Origin: Portulaca oleracea
Taxonomy: Eukaryota > Streptophyta > Magnoliopsida > Caryophyllales > Portulacaceae
Length of the DNA stretch: 64,000 bases
Direction: 5' to 3'
Assembly: GCA_029582165.1 (NCBI GenBank)
Contig: CM055870.1
Location: 48,812,513 to 48,876,512 of the forward strand
Shown here: positions 9,776 through 23,226 of the stretch, piece by piece
Layout: each line of letters starts with the position of its first letter
Position numbering within the stretch: the first letter of the stretch is position 1
Notes under the pieces: model-generated
What the model was told of the DNA's origin: nothing
The model's database searches: none
Seen by the model: the letters and a program-made list of their open reading frames with translations, nothing else
Position numbers and translations under genes: made by a program

Positions 9776-12171
9776 AGTCTCCACTTTCTTTAAACTCTCG
9801 ATCTATGTCTATAATAATAAAACCCGAAAAGTAACACCGCTATCACATAAATTAGTGAACGAAAACTCCATCGGTACCAAAATCACCATCGACGTGCCCG
9901 TCAGGAGGCGGCACATGTTCTCCACATGCCTTCAGTGTCGGCCAATTTCATGAGTTTTGCGTCGAATTCTTACATATCGGGATCAGATACTTGGGGCAAT
10001 TGGAGGATAAAGGAAGACAAAATAGTCTTCGTTGGTGGCACGTCACACATACGTGCCACCCTTCCGTAACATTATGATGGTATGTTCCAAAAACACCTAA
10101 TTTTCTTATACCCTTTCTAATTCTTCATGGGTCAGGTTTGATTTTAAATAAACACCAAGTTTGAGTCAAAACTTATGGTGATCTCATGGGAGTTGGTTTG
10201 AAAATGCAAAATGAGGCATTTGAGTGTAAGGGAGGAGGATATATATAACAATACATACCATAGTCCAGAGGCATAGGAAATACTGAGTTTGCTGAAATCA
10301 AACCTGAACAAATCCTTACGTGATTAAGGCAATCAAACATATTAGGCAACATACAACTCATGGATAGAATTTGACAAGCATAATTTCATGAAAAATACTA
10401 GAAAATAACATAAACAAATCAAGATAATATAACTCGAAATTGTAACCTAAACAAATCAGGATAATATAACTCGAAATTGCGGGAAATTTTCGTAAATTAA
10501 AGGACGGATATTAGATGCAAAAGTAGGATCAACTTGTCCTTTGTTGTATCCAATTGAGTCATGATCGAACTCCGGTGGCTACTAATTAAAGTCACCAGAA
10601 CATTGTCACACCACAAACCCAAGTCTTTTGATGGTAGACCGTGTTGAGAGAATAGAGAGTGTTTTGAGAGCGATCAATTATATATCTAAATTATCTATCT
10701 AAGAAATCCCCTAATCAACCCCCTTAAATAGTGCTAAATATATTTAATAGGAGGAGAGATTAGTGAGACTTTTATGACTATGTCACATCAATGAGGAATT
10801 AATCCTAGTGATTATGTGGTCATTACAAACAATACTCGGATCTACCATGAGGAAAGAAAGTGTACGAGTTATTATCAAATGACATATAATTTAGTATTAA
10901 GGACTTCGTAGGAGGGTCTTTTCACTGTAGTGACCCATTCTTAAGGATGCGACATTGTAATAATAGAGAAAGAAATTGGAAATCAACATGGTTAATGAAG
11001 TCCTGGAGTTAAATCACGTGCAAATGGTGGCATACTTTTGTATAAACTAGAGTTGCTTTTATGTAACATATCCTACAATTGTGTAATACTTTTTTAACTA
11101 TTTTTTTACCTCAAAACTAACAGTTTAAGATTAAAAATGCAATCCAAGGATCAAAGGAAATAAACGAAACAAGAATCAACTCAATTGGACTCCAAATGAG
11201 TTGTGAGCATTTAAAAAAAAGATTTTTCATAGACAAAACTTATAAATATGTCCCAACAACCAACACAACAATAATTTCCTTAAGGACATAGAACACCTCA
11301 AATTAGTCACCAAAAAACTATCAAACCAAAATGGTTATAACCAAGGGAACTTCTAACGACAACCTCAGGCCAAATATCACCAAAGAACAAGAGCATGCAT
11401 AATTCACATGTATACTAAGGAAACCAAAACAAAAAGTGAAAGGTTATGAACAACCCACAAAAATTAACTTACCAAGGTCAAACTAAGGAGCTTAACAAGG
11501 AAAGGATAAAGGCTTAACCACCACCAATCCCACAAAGATACTCAATATTAATATGGATCCACTATAAAAGGATAAAGGTCGTGCTGCTAACAACCAATAA
11601 AGGAACCAACTCAAAGGATAAAGTAATCAGATTTTAAGTGAGACATGGGTATTTGACCCTTGTACTTTCATTCATCAAAATGCAAGTGTTTCCTCCTCAA
11701 ATTCTCCTATTTATAGCGAGGCTTTAAAGAAATTATACAAAGCTTGAGAAAGATGAGTAATCTAATGGTCGCAAATGTGTCTTACAAAAGCATTTATCAT
11801 CCTTGATTAAGTGGATACAAAAAGAATAATAATACTAGGGTAATGGGGGAATGTTTCTAGAACCTTACAATTAGGAAATAAAACCCAAAGAGACAATGTT
11901 CAATGCCAATGGACATATTAGGCAGCACTCAATGCAATCTTGATTGTGTAGTTATATTATTTTAGGTAGAAGACAAAAACAATAGTATTTTAAGGTTTGT
12001 ACTTTTGTTTTTTTGGGGATTTTAAAAATAGATTTGTCAATTTCACGTATTATGACCCACTTCTTAAGTACTTACATGTATAAATTTTATGGCCTTGGGA
12101 ATTGAATTTTAACATTATACTTCATGAATAAGTACTTAGACATAACTATTTTTTTAGAATGGCTTTTGTGA
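9776..12171. other. Long region without a clear gene; possible coding remnant near 9905-10070
   Basis: Mostly AT-rich unique-looking DNA. Just after the copia element, one frame across about 9905-10070 is open and protein-like (ISGSDTWGNWRIKEDK). It could be the other half of a host exon split by the copia insertion, but I recognise no family. Around 11700 the sequence CTATAAATAG on the minus strand resembles an LTR promoter; no LTR boundary is definable. Confidence 0.3.
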
Positions 12172-13164
12172 TGTATCCCAGACAGAACCAAATCAGAGTG
12201 CAGTGACCTGGGCACACACCGAAGGTCCTTCAGTCTTGAAAAACTCAACAAATGCGTTTTCTTAAGGGTTCTAATGGATTGAGATCAACAAGGAGATGGA
12301 AAATACAGAAAAATAAAGGATAGAATCGAGTGATTATCAAACAATACAGACACACCATGATCGATTATCACAAGGGCTTCTTAATCTCCTTCTTAGTTAC
12401 AGATTCACCTTCTAAGAATTCGATTAAGCTCTACCAATCACCTACTTGATTAGCCAAATCAAGTTACAGAAGTAGAATTTGAGAGTTGTTAGATAGTCAC
12501 AAACAAAGCAAGCTCAAGGCTCATCTATTTCACTCAACGTCCTATATTCTGAATGTCATTACAGGGGTATTTATAAAACCCAGCGGAAGCTAATTAGGGG
12601 TTTCTTGAGCAAAAAGAAAACGTCCTAATCTTGCTTAATTAAACTAATTACATCAGAATAAGCTAATATGTAACTAAAATAAGAAGCTTCTAGATCAATT
12701 GGATGGCACTAGAAACATCACACATGACGCTATCTCATTGGAGCATCATTCTTCATTTGGATTCCAAATTCGTGGCTATCAATTGTCCAATAAGGCTGGT
12801 GTGTTTCTTCCTTCAGTAGTGAATGGCGTTGGGCGTCTAAATTCCTAGAAGATTCAAGATGAAGGTCCTCGTGCGTATATTCAGATTGCATAGAAGGCTA
12901 ACGACCTCCAAATGGATCAACCCTTGGCATTTAGGAAAGCTTAGTAATAAACTTCCTTGACGTCCAAAAGGAGAAACACAAACCAAGTTGAAAAGAACAA
13001 CAGCTCCAGATAAACGTCCTCAATGCATGTCCAGAACGAGATAGCTATAGGGTGAATGACCTTCTCGACTGATCTAGGCGACGTCCTTATTCTCATCTGG
13101 CTTCAAAACATCCTTCTTGGTTCTTGAACCCCTAAGTGTTATACCGATGCTTGATGAGGATACA
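12172..13164 (-). repeat. Probable solo LTR (minus strand)
   Basis: The ends are perfect short inverted repeats TGTATCC and GGATACA. On the minus strand a TATA-like box (TTTATAAATACCC) near 12575 sits mid-element, as in an LTR promoter. Length is 993 bp. No coding region is present. I do not see a clean 5-bp target duplication (flanks TGTGA and TTATT), so the boundaries are less certain. Confidence 0.5.
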
Positions 13165-13199
13165 TTATTTTATTTTAGAAGCGTGATGGAGATGAGTCA

Positions 13200-13510
13200 A
13201 CATATGCAAGGATATGTTTCTCACTTCACAGCCCAATCTGGGCGTGCAACTTTACTTTTTTTTTTTTAATTATTTGTAGCTACATTTGAATAATTTAGGT
13301 AGGGTGGTCTGCAGTACATACTTTTTAGCTAATGATCATGCTATTTGACATTTTGATGATAGAAAGTCTGGATGAGCTATTGGTGTTGTGGAACATTTTT
13401 GTGTTCCTTGTATTAGACTTTTGTGCATGTACTGGTGTTGTCATGACACTTTTCATTATTGAGTAGAATAAAATTGGCCTATCGACCATTAACCATAAAC
13501 AAAAAAAAAA
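13200..13510 (+). mobile_element. LINE 3' tail fragment
   Basis: Ends AATAAAATTGGCCTATCGACC followed by a short A run (13501-13510). This closely parallels the LINE 3' end at 20500-20550 (GAATAAACTTGGCCTAGAGGCC plus poly(A)). No coding part remains. Confidence 0.55.
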
Positions 13511-14830
13511 TAACTAATTTTCCTTTCTAAACTCCTAATATTATTCTCATTTTTCCACTAATGATTTCAAAAAGTTAGATGTTAGTATCAAAGCATTACA
13601 GTTTGTATACCTTCATTCACCTAAGTTTTTATGTTTGTAACAATTTTATTCTAGTGTTTTTCAATTTTTTATTTATCTTGTAGGAAATAAGTTGAAAAGA
13701 AGAAAGTTAGACAAATTGGGTAGAAGAGAAGACATATGCTCACCTTTTTCATCATAACTCCTTTCATATATCTCTGATATTTTTGGAAGTTGGGGAGCTT
13801 AAGGTAGACACCTTCCCAACAATATATTATAAAGTCAATTCGGAGTCCAAACGAAGAAGTTATACGAGTTTGAAGTCAGAAGAGAAACTATCAGAGTAGC
13901 ATGGCCCCACGCTAGTTCAGGATGGCCTCGTGCTGACCTATACGAACTTACTGCCGAGTTTATTTAAATCTCTCTTTCAGTATTCTCATTCTTAATCATC
14001 CAACTTTCACATTTTCTCTTCTTTCTTTCTTCATTCTCTAAATAAAACCCATAAGAGGTCATTGTTTTAGGATAGGATAGGTTGGATTAGATTTTCACTG
14101 ATTTAGGGTTTGTATTGAAGATTGAAAATTATCTACATCTATAATTCCAACTAAGTTTTTCTTTCTCTATCTTGTTCTTCTTCATATTTTGTCTTTGATT
14201 TTATCTTTGTTTAAATTTATCTTTTGTTAATTTGTTCTTAGTTTTGGGTTGTGATTCATATATTTGGATGATCTTTGATCTTGTTTATGCTTAATTAAAC
14301 CTAGTTTATGCTTGTAATTTGAGTTTTTCTCTAGTTCTCACAAAGTGTTAGATGAAATGCTTGAGAGAGTTATCATCTATTTTTTTAGGCAATTGACTTG
14401 TGTTGAGATGCGATGTCGATTTGCTAGTATGAGTGGCTAGAGAAAATGGTTGAATTTTGAGATGAAAATCAATGAATTCTAACTAGGTCTAGAGTTGTCT
14501 TTATTGTAGTTTAGTTTGATTAACCCATATAAATAAGTGTTTAGGGTAATTAAACTAGTCTTTGCTTCCTTGAAAGAGGAGCTTTAGTAGTCTTTCATGA
14601 GCAATCAATCACTCTAACATCATGTTCAAACTTGGTTAAGTAGGTGTTTCTTTTTAGTTTATGTGATTAGTTAATTGTATCTTTTATTTACTTTTATTAG
14701 TTAGCAATTGATTTACTAAAAATCTTTGTGATCCAACCTAGATGGTGAGAGTCGATTAGTTCTTTGGTCAGGAAGCTCCAACTCCTGTGGATACGACAAT
14801 TACACCCGCACTATGTTGCACACGAACATT
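13511..14830 (+). repeat. LTR-like sequence, possibly Ty3-gypsy type
   Basis: No ORF. The 3' part ends with CTCCTGTGGATACGACAA near 14778, a phrase common near the 3' end of plant gypsy LTRs. A TATA-like TTTATTTAAATC is present near 13960. The 5' boundary and target duplication were not resolved. Confidence 0.35.
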
Positions 14831-15010
14831 AAATAAATAAATAAAAGAGAGATAGAACATATTAGCCCCATAATTTTTGTTTTCGAATAAAATGATTCTC
14901 AAGCTACATAAACACAGAGAAACAAAAAAATAAACAAAAGAGAGGCAAAACCTAAGCAACCCAACCACACACATATTGCACCAAGGGCACACGAATTAAT
15001 ACACAACAGA

Positions 15011-15175
15011 ACTGTGCGGATCTAGGTCTTCTGATTAGGGGTGACCAATACACTGAAATATTCATCCGATACCTATAAGATCTGTAATTTTTTTATCCCA
15101 AATTATACCAAAACACTAAAAAAAAAATTTACCGGTGGTCGTAGCCAGCCCAGGACTAGCCTAGGATCCGCCACT
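15011..15175. mobile_element. Small inverted-repeat MITE downstream of CASPL1E
   Basis: Ends ACTGTGCGGATCTAGG and, read inward from the other side, AGTGGCGGATCCTAGG. About 165 bp, non-coding. It lies just beyond the stop codon of the CASP-like gene and may contribute to its 3' UTR. Confidence 0.5.
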
Positions 15176-15192
15176 GAGACGGAGCATCACAA

Positions 15193-18100
15193 TTATGATA
15201 GCCTTTTGAGCTTTGAGGCAACAAGCAACACCAAGAAGACATAAACAATCCCTCCAAATAAAGAAAGTGTAGAGGCAGCCATGACTTGGTGGCAAAATTT
15301 GGTGTACACATTACACACTTTCTTCCACATCAAGTGAGAGTTGCCATTGAATCCCAACAGGCCTACCGCCCCTGTGGCTCCAATGCTGGAAAAAAGCAAT
15401 GCCACCATCATCAAGTCCACTAGGAGAGTTGTCAGAATTATTGAGCCACCATTGTTTCTGCCTTTCCTCCCTAATGCACCAATTAGTGTGACTGCTGCAA
15501 TCACAGATGCAATAGAGTTCGCAACCACAAAGAACCTGTTCAATAACAACAACCCCTGATTAGTGATTTTTGTTTTTGTTTTTGCCTCGGGTAAATGAGG
15601 GTACAACCAAGATTGTTAGAATCGGGATCCTAACTTGGTTGAATCCATGGGGTAGTTAGGAGCGGAACTAACCCACGTAGGATCATGGATCGGAATGTAA
15701 ATAGTAGAATCACATTGAGGATTTTGGGTCATAAAATCGTAGGATCGTAGATCAGAATGAGGATTTTAATAACTATGGGTACTACAAATCTTAGGGGAAG
15801 GGGACCTTTCTGTCAGGGCATCTCCCCAAGTTCAAATAAGACATAAGAAAAAAATGGAGAAGATATATACATAGTTCCAAATGGTAGCATAGTTAAGATT
15901 ATGGTTGTGGTTGGTCATGCAATCTGTTAACAAATTAGCTTCCCAGTAGATATGTTGCGCAGTGAATACTTCATATTAGATGAACAAATTTTTAATATCC
16001 CTAATAACCACATATTAGTGAATATGCTTTTTAAGTACAACAAATCTTAGAGGACCCTTCTGTCAAGGCATCTCCTTAAGTTATCCGCAACTAAGACAGA
16101 AGAAAGAATAGGAGAAGGGATATAGTTCCAAATGGTAGCCTTGTTAAGATTATGGTCGTGCATGATTAGTCATCCAATCTTCTACAAAATTAGCTCCCCG
16201 ATATATATGTCGCATAGTGAATGCTTCGTATTGGATGAGCAAATTTTTAGTATCTCTAATAATCACTGATTGGTGAATATGCTTTAATTTTAAGCAAATT
16301 GGGTTTGAGGCTTTAGGCTTAATTAGCTAGGGTGACTCATGTTGCATCATTGTTTGCAGAGGTTATGCTTCATCCTTTTCATTTTATCTGTCACTTTAGT
16401 TTATGAATCAGTCAAATTTTGAAAACTTTGATCATAAATTTTTCATTATATACAATGCCCTGTTAAATGAAAGTATTATCGTTACATTTTTTGTGAAAAC
16501 TACTATCAAAAGAATATAATTTTTAATTTATATGAGATACCGATGTAATTAATAGGCAACATATAAAATGAGAAGGAGCATTTGAAATCTCTTCTTCATT
16601 TCATTGTCACACTTTAATCAACATTCTTGTGAAATTTGTCTAATAGTTTTGTAAAGACACCCCTCCCCCCTTCGGAAAAAAAAGAAAGAAAAAATTGATG
16701 TTTATTTGGTTGAAAAATGAGAAGGAAAGAAAATATACATAGATCATTGATTACTCCAATATGTAACTTAACTCATCAAATATGTCTTGAATTTTTATGG
16801 TTAATAACCATCTTGAATTGTCCATAATTTATATTTTTGTGACTTTTAATCGTATTTTCTTTAGTAATTATACACTTATCAACTACAGGGTATAACACTT
16901 ATTAGCTAGGTCAACGAATATAAAGATGGTCTAATTGTATCAATCATATATAGTTGAAAATGCTAATTTTATGTACATTTTTATATTTATGAAAAATCTA
17001 AAAAAATCATAAATATTTTTATCTAGTTTATAAGTTGTAATAACTCTCAAATTAATGAAACATTCATGGGTGAGGAATAGTGCTCTATGGCACTTGCAAG
17101 TTTGGATGAATGAAATCTTGGCTAAGTGGTCTTAATTTTTCAAAAAAAAATATAACTTAAATATGCTTATATTTAATTTTTTTTGAGTGGTTTAGGTGAA
17201 ATTTTAGGTGATTATTAATCATCTTTGAAATCAAGATGCTTATCATTTTGAATCAAATCATGCAAGCAACAATACATTATGAGTTGCCACCTAACTCTAG
17301 CTCTTACTAAACCAAGAAAATCAAAACACTAAAAAGGCATATGATGTAGGCCTTTGGCAAATAGTTGTTGGTTATTTACTATTTGTATTGGTCGTTTGAA
17401 TTTATTATTTAGATTAGTTGTTTGAATTGATTGTTTTGAGTAAAAGGTGTTTGGTAAAATTAGTTGCTTCTGAAAAAATATTTGATAAAACTTCATTTAT
17501 GCCATTTGTCAAAATTTCAACATAATTTGTATTAGTTGTCATTGATGATATTTGACGTAATTTATTAATTTGGGTGAAGTCTTGGTAAAATAGTCATTTC
17601 TAGAATACGCTACTCCTTTGAGCCTATTGAAGAATTCTATTGCACCCAAACAGCCAAGTGAATAGGTTGTTTACCGAGCAATCATTTGACACATTTGACT
17701 TGGTTAATCTTCTAATAGGACAACTTTGTTATCAAGGCCAAGAATAACAAGAGTTTGAGGGGCACAGACCTCAAAGAGATTTAGAGACGCTTAAGGCCAA
17801 GAATAACAAGAGTTTGAAAGGCACAGGCCTCAAAGAGATTTGGAGGCTTAATAAATGGAGAGAGAAAGAAGAGAGAGGCGTGAGAGAAGGGGTGCAGGTG
17901 GAAGAAAATTCACAGTGTTCATTGATAATTTACCCCCAGCGATTGACAAATTTGGGCTTAGGGGAATCTTCAAAAAGGCTGGAAGGGTGCAAGATGCTTA
18001 TATCCCAATAAGAACAAGCAGAAGAACAGGAAGGAGATATGGTTTCGTGCAATATTGGAATGAGAAAGATGCAAATAAGGCAGTTTTCATGATGAATATG

Positions 18101-21100
18101 ACAAAATTGAGAAATTTTGTCATAGCAGTTAGTATGGCGAGGAGAGCATCAGAGAGATGGGTGTGGAGAAAAAAGGAAAAGCAACCTGAAGGGAGATGGG
18201 TTCCAAACAAGGCAAGTTTCCAACTGGGTAAAAATCAACAGGGAAGAAGAAGCATCGAAGGGACGGTGAATCAAGAGTTCAAGGAATGGTTGAAGAAGAG
18301 CATTATATATACAAGTGAGGTTCATAGAGACATTTCATCGTTGGTATATGTCGTACATACAAATTATGGTTTATGTACCAAAGTTACAGCTATGTCTAGC
18401 CTTAAGTTCATCATCACCTTTGAGAATGAGGAGAAAATGGAAGAAGCAATGGAAGATCCTCAAGAATTAAGGCAGTGGTTTGTTGAGTTCAAAAAATGGG
18501 CAGTCTACGATTATGCAAAGTCAAGGAAAGTATGGCTGGAGGTATATGGAGTCCAACCATTTGCATGGACATGGGAAACGTTTGAAGAGATAGTGAAGCC
18601 ATGGGGGAAAATAGTGAGCTTGGGGAATAACATACAAAGTACAGAGAGTTTTGAAGAAATGAGAGTCCTTGTGATATCAGACATATTCAACAAGATAGAA
18701 GGGGATGTTATTCTCAATGTGGAAAATATAGCTTTCAAGGTACTCATTCGAGAAGCTGGGATAATGTACCACATAATCCCCCGCACCCAAAATGCAAGAG
18801 ATGAGCCTAGAACTAACGACATTCTAAGTGAAGATTCGAGTGAATTTGAAGCCTCGAGCCATTTTAATCGTAATCTTGATGTTCATTTGAGTGAAGATCA
18901 ACATGAAGAACCAGGACAAATGGATGGAGGTGAAGTGGAACAGTCATTTGGAACCCATGTTTCAAACTTAGAAGTTGAGCAGACACATGAAACTCACGGT
19001 CCAAACACAGAATGGGCATTAACTGAAAGGAATGACAGGAATAGAAACCAAGAAGGTGAAGTAATTAAGGACACTTTGGAAATAGAACAAGGAGAGGTGA
19101 ATGTCGGCCAAGTAAACACACATTTAATGGAGCCTGAGGAGGGCAATCAAGGAGAGAATACATCAAGTCTCAATAACATAGGAAATGGAAAAGGAGTGAC
19201 TCTTGGGATAACACAAGGAGGAACTAACAGCCTGAGTAGCAACGAATTGTCTCAACCCCTAGGCTTTGAGAGAGAGGCTGCTGGACATCAATTGTTTAAT
19301 CCTAATATACAAGAAGATGAAGCAGTAGAAGGTGCAATTCAGGCTGATAAGAGCATCCAAAACTCCTCATTCGAATCTAGAGGAACGGAAGAGAGTGCTA
19401 TGGAGGCTTTAGAATTTTCCTCAATTATTGGAGTGAAATTCAAAGGTAGGCTAGAAGACACAGTAGAGGCTTTTGTAGAAGACATTAGATTGGATAGACC
19501 AAAGAAGAAGAACAAGAACAAGAAGCATCACCCATGAAGATAGCAGCTTGGAATATGAAGTGTTTGATTCAAAAGGAGAGATTTGAATACATTGTGCTTT
19601 TAGAGACAAAGCATAGTCCAATGGTTTGTAATCAAGTATGCAGTGAGCTTGCTGATGTCTAGGGAGTAGAGGTAGTTGGTGGTTTAGTGGTGATTTGGTT
19701 TGAGGGTGCTATACGAGTGGAAGTAGTACACAAAGCAGAGAGATGGATTTGCTTCAGTGTAAAGTTGCAGTGTGTTTTCTATATGCAGCAAAAGGATAGG
19801 AAGAGAAGAGGTATGAAATTTTACTAAGGGGGAATTTGATCAAACATTTGGTGTGCATCCGAGGAAACGGTTTCACCTTGAAATTGTAGAAAGGGACATA
19901 GGTGTTGCCATGGAAGCTCAAAATTCAGAGGAGAAGAAGCTTGGATGAAAGTCCAGTTCAAGGAAAATCCAAAGATTACATTGTTTTTGAAGGAGATGAG
20001 CTGAGGATACGATTATGTGAAAATGGGTATGAGGAAGAAAGCAAGAGATGTGGCAGCAGCTAAGGTGTTGGTAAATGTGGTGTTGGTAGAAGATGTGTAA
20101 AAGACTTTACATGGAGTGTATGAATTTGGGCAAATGCTTGGAAAAAGGAGGTGGTGTATTCTGTATAATGCTTGGCTAGCAGTTTCACAGCAATTCCAAT
20201 TCTGTATGCTTAAAAGGTAGCTGTGTGATGACAAGATTCAAGAAGTAAGACAAGTAAGAGAAGTGGTGAGGTGATAAAATATTCATTATGAAAGAAATCA
20301 GTCAAAAGGGGCAAAGAATGACGTATGAAGAAAGCTAAGGAAGGTGAATACTATTGTTGGTGGGGTCAAGTAGTGGTGCTTTTGATGTAAAGATGTGAAG
20401 GCATCAATTTGGACTTTTGTGATCTTGTTTTGTTTCCCGGCTAAACCCTTTGGTTATTGGGTTTAGTTCTTTGTAGTGCTTATTGCACTTTGGCTATGTT
20501 GAATAAACTTGGCCTAGAGGCCTTAATGATAAAAAAAAAAAAAAAAAAAACTTTGTTATCTCGTTGCTTTACCAAAAACACACCCTTAGATCTCCTCATC
20601 TCACAACTTTCAACCATTGACAAGGACAATTTAAATCTCTTGTTCTCTAACTGCAACCTACTCGCTTCTTCCCCCATTCCCCAACCAAACAGGGACCCCA
20701 AAGTAAATAAATTATACCTCATATGTTTCTCGATCTAAATCTGTCACTTTAATTAATTTTTGTTTGTCATAATATTTTTTACTTTATATTTTGGTTAATA
20801 ATATAATATTAATTATTATCATTAGTACTTTTGACATTCGAGAGAAAAGCGAAAAAAATACAAATTTTAATAATTTAAAAGACAAAATATACCCTCTATA
20901 ATAACGAAGGAAAAACAACAATTAATAAGGACAACTTAGTGAAATAACAATGAATATCTTAGTGTGCATTTTGTAGGACCTTGAGAAATATTTCCTCACA
21001 AAAACTTTCCCAAAAAGAAATTCCTTACCCCTTTGGAATAGTTTTTGTAAGAATTGTTTTTAAGAAATATCTTAGTTAAACACTTTAGTACTTCTTTACA

Positions 21101-23176
21101 ATTAACTTTTGTAAGAATTGTTTTTAAGAAGCATAAATTCTTTTAAGAAAATAGTAGAACCAGCCCGTGTAAGGCATAGATAAATGTTTATACTACTTCC
21201 GTCCCTATATGTTTGTTAATTTGATTAAGTTTTGACCCTTAATTACTTACACATTATAATAAATTACAACATTAAATTAACGTCATTAGACACATTACTA
21301 AAAACTACATATTATTTGTTATTATATTTTATTCAAAGATAAAATACTCCCTCCGTTCCAAATTAATTGACATTTTGACTAAATTTTGACTGTTAATTAT
21401 AAACAAATTATAATGAGTTGCAATATTAAATTACCTCCATTGAAATATGTACTAAAGTATCTTTCTAATGACGGTAATTTCATATTGTAACTCATTGTGA
21501 TTTGTGAGTAATTAATGGTCAAAATTTTGTCAAAGTGTCAATTAATTTAGGATGGATAGACTAATAAATTTGTTTGTGAACACAAGCCATAAGGCAAACA
21601 AGCAAGCTACTTTTTTTCGATTATTAGTAGCCAAAAGGCTAAAAGTTCATAACATACAGCAACCCGCAAACACAACAGCAATCAAACACCAGAAAATTAC
21701 AACCAAACTGCTAAAAAACACCGCAAGAACTTAACATGCACCACAGTCAACCAAACTATAACATCACAAAAGCAAGAACAATGAATTTAGCTGCTTGGGT
21801 CATCAAAGAATTGCACATCAATATTGTTTCCAATAGTCATCTTTATTCGTTCAATCTCAGCTTAACAAGTAAGCTACTTATTATTACATTATTATTCAAG
21901 AGAAAATAGTAAATTAAAAGAAACAAGTCGCTAACAATTATTGTGAAGTGACTCTTTCCTCTTATAATAAATGAAATGAAATGAAACCGAAGAAGCAATT
22001 TGTGGATAATGAGAAAGAATGGCGGGAACAAATAAAGAAGTATTGACTGACTATCTACTTACTGGCTACCCACTCATTTAAGAAACTGTCTGCCGTCTTG
22101 TCAACGTATGAAATCTGGACTGAAAATCAAAGTGAGGCAGAGCGTCTACGTGGAACTCATTGGGACCACGATATCCAGTTCAGTTATGAGTTATGACACA
22201 ACAAACATTGCGGCTTGTTTTATCGTATGCTCTATCATATACTACCTCCCTCCAATTTTATTTATTCATCTATCTGATTCAAAAAAATCAATGTGTACTG
22301 TGAATTGAGGTAAAAAATTTATAATTTACCCAAATTATTTCTACTTTAATTGAAAATAATAGTTGTTAAAATTGTAAAAAGTGATAAATGAATCTATTAA
22401 TTAGAGGTAGAAAAGGAATTACAGTTATTAGAATTGTAAATGGGACAAATATTTTAAGACAAAAAAATTAGATAAAAGGCCGAATATTTTGGGACGGAGG
22501 TAGTAATATCAATAAGCAATAGTAACCTGTATTGGCTTGGAGGGAGCTTTTATTGACATGCTATCATCATTTGGGTTAAGTTTGGATCTTGGATGAACAA
22601 GGTTCGCGTTATGTTGAGTATGGGTTGGGTCAGGTTGATTTCGAGTTATTTTATTTTTAGTCAGGTAAGATTAATTTTTAAAAGCGAACAATTTGGGTGA
22701 AAGATAACTTCGGGTTCAATTTGGTTGGATTCGGGTTATTTTGGACTTAAGTATATTTTTGGTCAATTATTTTTTACATTTTCAGGTATGGGTCGGGTAC
22801 AGTCAAGTGCTAGTGGATCATTTATGTCGGATCAGATTTGTCAGATCTAGTTCACATGCATATTTTCTCTACATTTGAACGCTTGGTGGCTTCAACCCAT
22901 TTTAGTGTTGTATTGTTGAAGAGACCCTCTTGGCCCAACTCTAGACACTCTAAGATCTTTTTTCAAACCTACTTACATTTTAAGTCAAGAGATAGATAAA
23001 TAGACACATCCCATTTCACTCTTGTACTAGGGAAATGTCCTCTCAATGCTCTAACGCCCACACCGGATATGGACCGAATTGTCTTACGACGTTCTGAACT
23101 CAACTCATCACGTACCGCTTTAATGGGCGAACAACCCAACCCTTGGAACATACTATAGCCCCAGTGGCGAAGAGCT

Positions 23177-23226
<50 letters not shown>

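Larger units (their letters stand above)
17734..20550 (+). mobile_element. L1-type LINE with RRM ORF1 (BNR-like), internally deleted
   Basis: A 12-bp target duplication AACTTTGTTATC lies at 17722-17733 and again overlapping the end of the 20-base poly(A) tail at 20549-20560, so both ends are intact. Order: a 5' tandem repeat, ORF1 (RRM protein), the first part of ORF2 (endonuclease start), then about 700 bp of degenerate or 3' sequence and poly(A). The reverse transcriptase is missing, so the copy was probably mobilised in trans. It lies antisense within the CASPL1E intron. RRM-bearing ORF1 is characteristic of the BNR/RRM clade of plant L1. Confidence 0.9.

Noticed and set aside
15341..15559. 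Plus-strand frame over CASPL exon 2
   Set aside because: Antisense shadow of a well-supported membrane protein exon.
20457..20738. Protein frame across the LINE poly(A)
   Set aside because: The Lys run comes from the poly(A) tail and the frame crosses the element boundary.
23020..23175. Functional rRNA gene
   Set aside because: Only about 155 bp of 23S with substitutions and an insertion; no flanking rDNA.
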